Shown piece by piece: positions 48,392 to 59,290 of a stretch of 64,000 nt of DNA. The translations under genes were made by a program, and so were the position numbers. The number at the start of each line of letters is the position of its first letter. The first letter of the stretch is position 1. Source of the DNA: Motacilla alba alba (lineage: Eukaryota > Chordata > Aves > Passeriformes > Motacillidae). The stretch spans positions 2,151,501 through 2,215,500 of the forward strand of contig NC_052028.1 in the NCBI RefSeq assembly GCF_015832195.1, written 5' to 3'. Under the pieces are notes generated by a model, which saw only the letters and a list, made by a program, of their open reading frames with translations, ran no database searches and had not been told where the DNA came from.

Positions 48392-51068
48392 CCAGGATAA
48401 CATGATTACATGTACAGCTTCAAGGGATGGAGGAGAGATACTCTCCCCCACAATCACGGGAGAATTACATGGTTGGGAGTTTGCAGGATTGCCAGGCACA
48501 GCTGGGAGGATCAGCTTTACTCCTTGACAAAAATACAAACAAACCAACAAACAAACCAACCCAAACTAAAGAAAATATCAAAGACAATTGAAATCAACCC
48601 AGCCAAGAATGGGCAAACACCAGGAGAGTATCAGTCACGGCCTCCCCTTGCAGATTGCTCAGCTGCAGTATATACACAGCCCAGGAAACTGGACTGGAAC
48701 CAACACACAGGGGCCTCACACAGGAGCTCACTACACAGGCCCCAGACTGTCATGTCCTTGGATAGCAAGAGGAAGAAAAAGTTTGGAACCACAGCTGTGG
48801 GCCTCAGCTAACTCCTGGCACAAACAGAACTGGACACCATTCATTCCTGCATTTTGAACTGCAGCACAGAGAACTCCAGCACCAGCCCTGCCTCTGGACA
48901 CACAGACTTCTTCTCTCTCTCCAAACACAACAGGACAGCCAACTTTGCACACAGACACCACTGGAAGAAAACTCATGTGCACAGCTTCTCAGAGCCCAAG
49001 CATCACAACTAGGAGTATTCTCTTCTCCCAGTTATTTGATCAAGTGGGAAATGTCCTGTAGGCCATAAATTATTACCAGCTCTGGCACAGACCCACACAC
49101 CCCAGTATCACCTCAAACGCAGCACCACCATGCTTCAGCACATGGACTCCTCACAGGATGTGAGACTACCACTCCCGATGCAAAGGAACATGGAGCCCAA
49201 ACTGGGCCATTTCAGTCCAAACCACACAACTGGAAATCATAAGGCTCCTCCTGACTCATTTTCAGAGGGCCAGCAATAGCCCTGGGCATCAGCACAACAC
49301 ATGCCATGTCTCCACCAGGACCTCCTCACACACCACACACCCAGCACTCCCTCCTAACCCTTCACAGCTCCCGTGCTCAGCACAGATCTTCACAATTAAA
49401 AAAGACTCCATCAAAAGAAGAGTTGCTCGGAGAGTATCTCCTTCCTATTGCTACGATTTGACATCTCACCCTAGCCATGGGACAAGAAAAGCATTTATTA
49501 CAGAGACATTTTCAAGAAACATGTCTAGGGAAGTCTCTCCCTTTTCACCTACAAACACAAATGAACCATCTTCAGGTCATCAGAAGAACGAGACTCAAAG
49601 TCAACACCTGCAGAGTTGAAGAGCTCACCACACTCTGCTGGGTTATATAACTCAGAGTAGATGACCGACGACAGGTTAATAGGCATTGAATACGTAGCTC
49701 GCTCTTCTCATACACCATCCTACATAAGTACAAAATTAAACGTTGAAATGACACAATTATGATGACATGCAAACACTGAGCAAGAACCTCACAGGGTTCT
49801 CCATGCAGCTGGAATGCAGATCTTCTGGACAATTACTCTGGGGAGATGAACCTCACATTGCTTCATCCTAGAGATAGGAGCTGGACAGGGAATGGAGGAA
49901 AACATTCCCGGGAGTCTTTCAGCAGACATTCACGCACGGTTCACAGCACTCAGATTTCCAACCCTTCACACCATCCCTGGTGTCCCTTCACCCAAATATC
50001 CCAAAAACACGTGACACTGGGGGCCCAGCTCCACAGACCATTTTTCTTCCCACCACCAAGTTCACACAGCTCTCTGTACATCTCTGTGCTGTGCCAGCTG
50101 CATTTGCTGCTCACTGAAGTTCTCTGAAGAGACTTCATGGGCCTCCAAGGAAAAGCCCAGCAGTCTCCAAGAGACACTGACTCAGGGAATATCTGCTCAC
50201 AGGGAGCTATGACAACCTTGTATCTCCTGCTGCACCTTCAGTCTCTCCCTTCCCATCCAGGCAATTCTCTTGCCACGCTAAATCTTTTCTAGCCAAGGCT
50301 CATCCAGCCCCATCTGACAAAGCTCTACCTTAGAAAACAAGCACCAACCAAAGCAGTTCTGCCATTTCCTCCTGCAATTCCTCCTCCACATGCAGCCACC
50401 CTCAGGATTTTAAGGAATCATAACATCAAGAGGATCCTTCACCTTCATAACAGGCAGACACACATCATCAGGGACCACTTGTTGCCGGGTCCAATCCTCT
50501 CTTGGCGACACAACCAAAGCACGGATGATGCAAACACTATTCCTGCTGACCTCCACTATGTATCATGGAGAGTGATAATGGCTAAAAAGAACTTGCAGAG
50601 AGGTTCCACACAAAGCCAACAGCATTTGGTTCAAGACACATTCTACCTATCTAAGCACATGTGCTCTTGGGAAGACACAGGAGCCTGCTATAAAGTTGTA
50701 TTTCTTAATAACGAGATTCATCCCTTCAGAAGAGCTAAAGCTGACAGCAACACAGATTCTACAGAGCACAGCTGACACAGGGGAACCACACCTGGAACCG
50801 GATCAATACCCAAACCTCCGACCTAACCAAGAGCCTGCCAGCGGCAGCCTTCGCTCTCTTTCCTTCTTCTCTAACTGGAAGGCTGAGGACCCACCCCATG
50901 TTCACATAACGACAGCAACGGGCACCAGCCATCAGATTTTTCACCAAAGGAAACTTCACCAGGCTTTAAAGCAAAATCTCCTGATCGAGACAGACAGCAC
51001 GGCGGAGAAAGTGCCCGACAGCACCAGGAGAAAGCGTGGTGGAGAAAATCTGGACCGAAGAAACTCAC

Positions 51069-53519
51069 CGAGGGAGGGGCGGGATCCGCGGGGAGGGCGG
51101 CGGCAAGATCCTCGTCCCCGAGCAGCGGCGCGGGCTCGTCGGGCGGCGGCCGGGCCGGGAGGGTGTCGCAGCAGGCGGCGGCCGAGAGGCGCAGCTGGCT
51201 CTTGCGCGAGTCGGCCGTGAGCGACACGTCGTGCGAGTAGGACTGCAGGAAGGCGCGCACGCCGTCGATGCCCACGAAGTGCGACACGGGCACGCCGCGC
51301 AAGGCGCCGCCGTCCGGCGGCAGCAGCTGGCGGCGGTGGCAGCGGCGCAGGCGCAGCGCCAGCAGCAGCAGCAGGAAGGCCACGAAGAGGCACGACACGG
51401 CGGCCACGGCCAGCACGAGCCAGCGCGTCAGGCTGGCGGCCGGCTCGCCCGGCGCCGCCGCCTCGTCGGCCGCGCTGCCCAGCTCGGCCAGCAGCTCGGC
51501 CACGCTCTCGGCCAGCACCACGCTCAGCGTGGCCGTGGCCGACAGCGCCGGCCGCCCGTGGTCCCGCACCAGCACCACCAGGCTGTGGCGCGCCGCGTCG
51601 CGGGCCAGCGGCGAGCGCGCCGTGCGCACCTCGCCGCTGTGCAGCCCCACGCGGAACAGCCCCGGCTCCGTGGCCTTGGCCAGCTCGTAGGACAGCCACG
51701 CGTTCTGCCCCGCGTCCGCGTCCACCGCCACCACCTTGGCCACCAGCGCGCCGGCCTCCGAGCGCCGCGGCGCCAGCTCCACGCCCGACCACGCGGCGCC
51801 CGAGCCCAGCGCCGCGGCCGCCGGCGGGTACAGCACCTGCGGCGCGTTGTCGTTCTCGTCCAGCACCTCCAGCCGCACCGACACGTTGCTGCCGAGCGCC
51901 GGCGCGCCGCCGTCCTCCGCACGCACCCACAGCTGCAGCTCGCGCAGCTGCTCGTAGTCCAAGGAGCGCAGCGCGTACAGCGCGCCCGTCTCCGCCTGCA
52001 CCGACACGTACGACGACAGCGGCGCGCCCCGCACCCGCCCCTCCGCCAGCCGGTAGCGCACGCGCGCGTTCTGCCCCCAGTCCGCGTCCGTGGCGCGCAC
52101 CGTCAGCACCAGCGCGCCCGCCGCGTTGTTCTCCGCCAGCCGCGCGCTGTAGCGCTCCTCCGCGAACACCGGCGCGTTGTCGTTCACGTCCAGCACCCGC
52201 AGCGCCAGCACCGCGCTGCTCTGCAGCGCCGGCCGCCCGCCGTCGGCCGCCCGCACCGTCACGTTGTACTCCGACACCTGCTCCCGGTCCAGCTCTCTCG
52301 CTGTCACCACGCTGTAGTAATTGCCCTGCGACCTTTGAAGCCGGAATGGGACATCCCCGACGAGCGAGCAGCGCACCTCGCCGTTTGCCCCCGAGTCTAC
52401 ATCATGTACGTGCAGCAGGGCCACAACTGTCCCCGACGAGGCATCCTCAGAGATCTCAGTCAATGCAGACGATACGGTCAGTTCAGGGGCATTGTCGTTG
52501 ACGTCTGTGACGGAGATCGTGACTTTGGCTGCATTGAATAGCTCTCCGCCGTCTCGTGCCTTCACCTCCATTTCAAATGAGGAAATTTCTTCGAAGTCCA
52601 AGTTCTCCTTAAGGGTTATTTCTCCTGTCTTAGATTCAAGGTCAAAAAGTTCGGATGCCCTTTTTGAAATTCTATGAAAACTGTATTTGACGTGTCCGTT
52701 CACACCCTCGTCGGCGTCGCTGGCGGCTAAGGTGACGAGGATGGAGCCCACGGGCACGTCCTCGGGCACACGCACCGTGTACTCCGCCTGGCTGAACACC
52801 GGCGCGTTGTCGTTCGCGTCCAGCACGGTCACGCGGATCCGAGCCGTGCCCGTCCGGGCCGGATCGCCGCCGTCCGTCGCCCGCAGCACCAGCTCGTGAA
52901 ACGCCGCCTCCTCCCGGTCCAGCGCCTTCGCCAGCACCAGCTCGGGACGCTGATCGCCGCCGGGGCCCGCCTGCACGGCCAGCGAGAAGTGCTCGTCACC
53001 GCTCAGCTCGTAGCTCTGCAGGGAATTCCGGCCCGAGTCCGGGTCGTGAGCGTCGGGCAGGGGAAACCGTGACCCTGGAGCTGTCGTCTCGCTCATTTTC
53101 TGTTCCAGCTCGATGTCCTTGAAGCTGGGCGCGTTGTCGTTAATGTCCGTGATTTCCACTTCTATTCCATAGAACTTCATTTCCCCCTCCACTATCAGCT
53201 CACAGCGCAGCACGCATTGCTGCACATTCGCGCACAGCTGCTCTCTGTCGATCCTCTCCGCCGTCACTAAATGTCCCGTCTTCCCGTGCACAGCGAAATA
53301 CTGCGTCCGACCTCTTTCTACAATGCGAACGCCGCGATCGCCTAGCGCCGGCAGCTGCAGCCCCAGGTCCTTGGCCACGTCGCCCACGAAGGAGCCCTTG
53401 GGCATCTCCTCGGGCACCGAGTAGCGCAGCTGCCCCCACGCCGCCTCCCACGCTGCCAGCAGCACGGCCCAGAGCAGAGCTCGCTGCCGCCGGCCCCAGC
53501 GCCTCCCCGCCGCGCACAT
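51069..53519 (-). CDS. PCDHGA: Protocadherin gamma-A variable exon, unit 5 (intact)
   Basis: Intact PCDHGA-type exon, 817 codons, ATG 53519, with the same domain plan as gammaA-3 and a GTGAGT donor after 51069. EC1 is a hybrid: QLPALG as in gammaA-3, then DRGVRIVERGRTQYFAVHG as in gammaA-4. EC2 ([29 protein letters not shown]) and EC3 (RISKRASELFDLES) follow gammaA-4. Small differences in EC3-EC4 (VKARDGGELFNAAK, EISEDASSG, VHDVDSG, LVGDVPF) separate it from gammaA-4 within the recognition region. It is the 5'-most A exon in the window, in transcription order. Confidence 0.94.
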
Positions 53520-53769
53520 CGCCGCCGCTTGCCGCTCCCTGCCGCCGCTTGCTGCTCTGCTTCCCGCGCCTGCTGAGGTTTTCTACAGGACTCTCTGCTC
53601 ACCGGCCCCTATCGTAGCCTATTTCTCCTCCTCTCCTGCACGGATCCGCACTGTGAGGACGATCGCAGATCGCCGGGCGACCGACCCAGGAATGCAGCGA
53701 GCGAGCGACTGAGCCGCTCCGCAGCGGGCGGGGCTGCGGCGCTCCGAGCTCCCTCTCGCTCCTCTCGGT

Positions 53770-53806
53770 CAACAGCGGCGCCCGCAGCCTCCTCCCGGCA
53801 CTGCAG
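53770..53806 (-). promoter_or_regulatory. Conserved promoter element (CGCT box) of gammaA-5
   Basis: CTGCAG-N23-CGCTGTTG, minus strand, 251-287 bp before the ATG, in the A block (about 53705-53830). The upstream continuation matches gammaA-2. Confidence 0.65.
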
Positions 53807-53849
53807 GCACCGAGCGCTGCCCGGCGATGCGATCCTGCCCGGCCCACGG

Positions 53850-55272
53850 GCAGCTCGCGGGGAGGGGGCAGTAGCCTCGGAAAGAGTGGGTCCCGTCCTC
53901 TGGGAACCCTCTTCCTCGGCTTTTCTACAGCTGATCTCTTATTCGATCATTCAGCTCGTCACGAGACACATTTAATACACCTTCTGGGGTTGTGTATTTC
54001 TGCCGCACAGAAAAAATTTTTCATATATACGATAAAATATGTTCTTTGAATATGGCATGCAGAGTAATGCTCATATAATTTCCTTAGGCCCCGACGCTCA
54101 ATCTCTTTCCTGCAACTGCACAGCTTTTTAGAACAGTCTGTCGTCAAGGACTTTCTGCTCACGCATTGGGCAGGTTAAAACAGCTCCATGTGTGATCGGA
54201 AATTATTATGAACACCCAAAATGTTTAGTCCCTGCATCCCGCAGTATAGGGACAACACTAAAATTTTGGACCATATTATATTCGAGCTGCACATCCTAGG
54301 CTGCTCTGAAGCACCCTGACTTCACCCCATTCTCCAGACACCGCTTCGGAATTGCTCCTCATGCCCTTACACTCTACAGGCTGCGCTTTCACCGGGTTCT
54401 CCTCTGTGGAGTAGCAATGAGCCATAAAACAATAGAATCCTTCACGTCAGAAAGGACCTCCCATGGGATCAAGTCCATGCATTCTGGGTTGGGGGGAAAT
54501 TTCAGAAGAATTAAAAAAACCCGAAACGAAAATAAATACTAAAACATACCTAAAATAAAAGTCTTCAAATTATATAATAAGCAAAGGGGAATAAAAAACT
54601 AAAACTAGAGTTTGAAATACATAATGTTTGGGAGTATCTTTGTGTGCTTTTGAAGATTTTTGGTACTTTGTTTGCTTTGTTTAAGTTTTTTGATTCCTTT
54701 TTCTGTTTGTGTATGTTTGTTTGTTTTATTTTCCAAATCCTGAATTACCCTGTCTGGCTGCTGTAACCGTTTCAAAGGCATCATTTTCTCAAGCGATATT
54801 AGGACCCACTACTGATACATAAATTCTCTATTCAGGGAGCCACACGCAAACTCCCTTTGGTACTAAAATATCAAAACTACATTTAGCAACGGCTTTTTTT
54901 CCCCTTGATATCATTCAGGTTCGGGTATACTGCGATGAGAAAGAAAAATAAAACAAGGAAAAGTAACGTTGTTCAAATTCAAACATTGAAGACAACGTCA
55001 GAATGCTCAGAAAGTTATCACAGAAACTGAATAGAAGGTAAAGGTGGAGAGAAATAAGAGTTTCACCATATCTTCAGAGGCAGGAAGTGCCATATCGCAT
55101 GGGCTGCTGCAACGTGATTATATCCCAACACGAGATATAATAACTTAACGCGTCATGGAAATACCAAACGGGAAAAACCGACCCGAAATAAAGAACTAAA
55201 CTAAAGAGCTCGCTGCCACCACCGCGCTCACAGAAAAGGCTCACGGAAAAAGAGCGTGGGAAATTTACACAC
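53850..55272. other. Short spacer 5, between gammaA-5 promoter and gammaB-5 donor
   Basis: Non-coding. A short piece near 54425-54485 ('acaatagaatccttcacgtcagaaaggacctcc..gggatcaagtcca') resembles an inverted CR1 end. 54650-54735 is a T-rich GTTT-type low-complexity tract. The last 400 bp before the donor matches short spacer 2 in part. No gene is seen. Confidence 0.5.
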
Positions 55273-57732
55273 CTGAGGTACATCGGGATTGGCGGACGGC
55301 TCTCCCGTCAGGGCGCTGCTGCTCAGGCTCGGCTTGTCGCAGGAATCCCCACCCAGAAGCTCCTCCGCCGACAGGATGGGCACCGGCGGCGGCGGCCAAG
55401 CGGCCTCGGGCAGGGCGCGGGCCGGCGGCGCCACGCACAGGTTGTAGGAGTAGGGCAAGGTGCCCTCGCAGAAGTCGGCCGGGAAGGCGGCGCCGGCCAG
55501 CGAGAAGCGCTGCGCGCCCAGGCAGCGCAGCACGGCGGGCGGCCCGGCCCGGCGCAGCCGCGCCAGCACGGCCAGCGCCACGCTCAGCACCAAGAGCGCC
55601 GACAGCAGCGCCAGCGCCAGCACCAGGTAGAACTGCAGCTCGGCCGCCGCCGCCGCCTCGGCGCCCGCCGGCCGCTCGCTCAGCTCCGGCAGCGCCTCCT
55701 GCAAGCTCTCGGCCAGCACCACGTGCAGCGTGGCCGTGGCCGACAGCGCCGGCTGCCCGTGGTCCTTCACCACGGCCACCACACGCTGCTTGGCCGCGTC
55801 CCGCTCGGACACGGCGCGCGCCGTGCGCACCTCGCCGCTGTGCAGCCCTACGCGGAACAGCGCCGGCTCCGACGCCGCCACCAGCTCGTACGACAGCCAC
55901 GCGTTGCGCCCCGCGTCCGCGTCCACCGCCACCACCTTGGCCACCAGGTAGCCGGCCTCGGCCGAGCGCGGCACCACCTCGAAAGGCGCCGCCGCCCCTC
56001 CCGCCGCCTCTCCCGCCGCCGCCGCCGCCGCCGCCGGCCACAGCACCCTGGGCGCGTTGTCGTTGCGGTCCAGCACGAAGACGCGCACCGTGGCCGTGGA
56101 GCTGCGCGCCGGCGAGCCGCCGTCCTGCGCCCGCACGGCCACCGCGAACTCGCGGCACCGCTCGTAGTCCAAGGAGCGCTGCGCGTACAGCGCGCCGCTC
56201 CGCGCCTCCACCGACACGAGCGGCGCCGCGCCCGCCGCGCCCGCGCTGCCGCCCGCCAGCCAGTAGCTCACGCGCCCGTTGGCGCCCGCGTCCGCGTCCC
56301 GCGCCTGCACGCGCAGCACCAGCGCGCCCGCCGCGTTGTTCTCCGCCACGTACGCGCTGTACGCCGCCTCCTCGAACACCGGCGCGTTGTCGTTCACGTC
56401 CGACACCTCCAGCACCAGCTCCCTGCTGCTCCGCAGCGCCGGCCTGCCCCGGTCCCGGGCCACCACCGTCACGCGGTGCTCGCACGCCTGCTCGCGGTCC
56501 AGCGCGCTCGCCGTCACCACCTTGTACGAGCCGCCCGACGACGCCACCAGCGACAGCGGCGCCTCGCCCGACAGCTCCAACGACACCTGACCGTTCTCGC
56601 CCGAGTCCCTGTCCCGCACCTTCAGCAGGGCCACCACGGTGCCGACCGGTGCGTCCTCTGGCACCGGACTCGAGAGCGACAGAATGGTGATCTCGGGTGC
56701 GTTGTCATTTTCGTCCGTGATGTCGATATGCACTTTACAATGTGACACTAAACCGCCACCATCCTTCGCCTCCAGGTCGAAAATGTATTTACTCTTCTCC
56801 TCGAAATCGAGGGGACCCGCCGTCCTGACCTCCCCGCTTTCGCTGTCGACACTGAACAACGAACTGATGCTGCCGTGGACGTTGCTAAATGAGTAGGAGA
56901 CTCGCCCGTTGGAGCCTGTGTCCGCATCTGTCGCCCGTACCCGCAGCACGAGCGACCCCGCTGGCAAATTCTCTGCCACTCGCGCCTCGTAGACACTTTT
57001 GCTGAACACGGGCGGGTTGTCATTTGCGTCTGTCACATTTATCACAACCTGGACAGTCCCGGATCTGGCGGGGTCCCCACCGTCTACGGCCGTCAACACC
57101 AGTTCAAAGGAACTCTGCTTCTCTCGGTCCAAGGCTCTCTCCAGAATAATTTCCGGCTGCTTGCTCCCCTCAGAGCTCTCCTTTAAGGCCAGAGAGAAGG
57201 ACGGGTTGCTAGAGAGATGGTACATCAACAGTGAGTTCGTTCCCACATCAGCGTCTTGTGCCCTCTCCAGTGGAAAACGAGCACCCGGAAGCGTCCATTC
57301 ATCAATCTCGAGATCCAGAACAGCTTTGCTGAAGACCGGGCAATTGTCATTCACGTCCTCGATCGCCACATCGACTTGGAAAATGTTCAGCGGGTTGTGC
57401 ACCAGCGCCTCGAAGCTGACGGAGCAGGTTGCCGAGTCGCCGCACATCTCCTCCCGGTCCAGCCTCTCGTTCACGTACAGGTTCCCGTTCTCCTCATTCA
57501 CCGTGAAGTATTGCTTCTCGTCGCTCAGCCGCAGCTTGCGCGCCGGCAGCTCGTCGGCGCTGAGCCCCAGGTCCCGCGCCAGCGGCCCCACGAGCGAGCC
57601 TCTGCCCAGCTCCTCGGCGATGGCGTAGCGGACCCGCTCGGCCGCCGCCCGGCAGCACACGCACAGCAGCACCGCGGCCAGCAGCGCTCGCCCGCCGCCC
57701 GGCCCGCGCCTCTGCCGCCGCCTCCCCGCCAT
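55273..57732 (-). CDS. PCDHGB: Protocadherin gamma-B variable exon, unit 5 (intact)
   Basis: Intact PCDHGB-type exon, 820 codons. ATG 57732; signal peptide to about 31; EC1 32-132 with CGDSATC; EC2 to 241; EC3 to 345; EC4 to 451; EC5 to 561; EC6 to about 680; alanine-rich juxtamembrane stretch (AEAAAAAELQ); helix about 700-723; tail 724-820 with CEGTLPYSYNLCV. The donor is CAG|GTGTGT at 55272, different at +3 from the other B copies. EC1-EC3 is closest to gammaB-2 (HLSSNPSFSLALKESSEGSK; NVHGSISSLF). Oddities are NDNCPVF where the others have NDNSPVF, and a lost cysteine in EC4 (VSLELSG for VSCELSG). First B exon of the window in transcription order. Confidence 0.93.
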
Positions 57733-57982
57733 TCTCCGCCCGCCGCGCTCGCCGCGCTCCTGCCTCCTGCCGCCGCCCCGCCGCCCTTCCAGCCGCTCTC
57801 GCCGCCCGCCGCCGACACCGCCGAAAGGCACCGAGCTCGGCGCGCCGCCTCTCGCCGCCGCTGCCGCTGCCGCTGTGGCCGCTGCCGCTGCCGCTGTGGC
57901 CGGCGCCGGGCGAGCGAGCAGCCTGCGGGGGCAGGACGCTGCGGCGGCGGCGGCGGCGGCTGCAGCGGCGCTCGGCGGCGGC

Positions 57983-58020
57983 CAACAGCGACACCCGGAG
58001 GCGCCGCCGCGCCGCTGCAG
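57983..58020 (-). promoter_or_regulatory. Conserved promoter element (CGCT box) of gammaB-5
   Basis: CTGCAG-N24-CGCTGTTG in the B block, minus strand, 251-288 bp before the ATG. Shared B-promoter similarity stops abruptly near 58068, earlier than in the other four copies. The leader has one decamer (57844-57853) and instead a doubled GCTGCCGCTGCCGCTGTGGCC segment at about 57858-57900. Confidence 0.6.
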
Positions 58021-58554
58021 CCGCCCGATGGCCGCGCTCGGCGGGGCCCGGCTTTGGGCGCGGCTCAGGCCCTAAACGCGATTTTAAATACATTTAAAAC
58101 TCCCGCACGCTGTTTAACGCTTTCATGTCGGCTTTTGCTGTACCAACGGATGTAGGGAAGCAAACGTTGACGGCAAATCAAGAAATAAAGGAACTCAGTT
58201 TGTCTTAACAATATCAAGACACAGCTAAGGAAACAGGAAACTGTATATAAGCCTATAGCCAGGGAAATCTATAAGTACTCTGTCATGTACCTTAAATTCT
58301 GCTTTGCTGTCCTGGGTCGAATTAAGTTGAGGTATAGTTTGGTCTAAAGCAATGCTTTTATCTTTATGCTAAGCAAAACATTTCTCTTTTGTTTCTGATT
58401 CTGAACAGTTGCTTCTTTTGCATCTCCCTATTTCAGGACCTGATGACAGAAATGCAAATCGAACGACAGTCTTTCATAGACCCAAAGAATTCTCTGGCTT
58501 GAATCGATCCTTTGAAATAATTGAACCCACTCATCAGTCACAGGCAGGGGCATC

Positions 58555-59290
58555 CTTCACTGCACCAGCTTACTGAAAGGCCCATCCAACCCATCCTTGA
58601 AGCCTTCCAACGGTGGCACATCCATAATATTTCTGGGAAACTCATTCCAGTGTCTCACCATCCTCATCCTAAACATTTTGTCTAATCTACGCCTAAAGAA
58701 ATCTCCTTCAATCTTTCTTACAACGATTTTTTTAGAAATTGAAAAGACACAAAAATTCTCCTCAAAGCTTTATTTTCTCAAGCTTAAGGACCTGAGTTTT
58801 GTCAGAGCTTCTTCATGGCAGAGATGTTACAGTTGTTTGACCATCTCTGTGGCCAAAGAAGCGCAGAGGGAGATGACCACCTTCCTCTTCTTGCTGGTCA
58901 TCCGACTGGTTATGCAACCCCAGGTGCAAGCGGGGCAGCAAGTGGACATCCCCAGCTCATGTCCCGTTCAGCATCCAGCAGTGACCCAAAGCACTTCTCT
59001 GCAAGGCTGCTCTCTATCTCCTACTCTCTGTTTGGACTGGAGATTGCCCTGAGCCACGTGCAGGACCTTGCACTTGGCCCTCTGGAACGCCGTGACGTTT
59101 GCACAGCTCTGCTCCTCCAGCTCATCCATAAACACCAGCCCTGACCTGTCACTAAGGAGCTCAGCTCGGTGTCCCTGCGAATTCACCAAGGCTGTGCCTG
59201 ATCCCATTGCTGTGAGGGTACGGAACAGCATTGAACCCAGTGCAGACAGCGCACAGCACTGCTCTCCACCTGGACACGCAGCCACCGTCT
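58555..59290 (-). mobile_element. Degenerate CR1 LINE fragment in long spacer 5
   Basis: Inverted CR1 landmarks are clearer here than in sister copies: 'aacccatccttgaagcctt', 'gggaaactcattccagtgtc', 'tggcagagatgttacag', 'gcaggaccttgcacttggc'. Confidence 0.75.

Larger units (their letters stand above)
44945..51068. repeat. Long spacer 4 (tandemly duplicated unit)
   Basis: Non-coding, between the gammaB-4 promoter and gammaA-5. From about 45760 it is nearly identical to spacer 3, including the plus-strand CR1 end and the CAAA tract. The first 800 bp (44945-45760) is more diverged. An A/T-rich stretch at 47220-47400 differs from spacer 3. No gene is seen. Confidence 0.8.
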
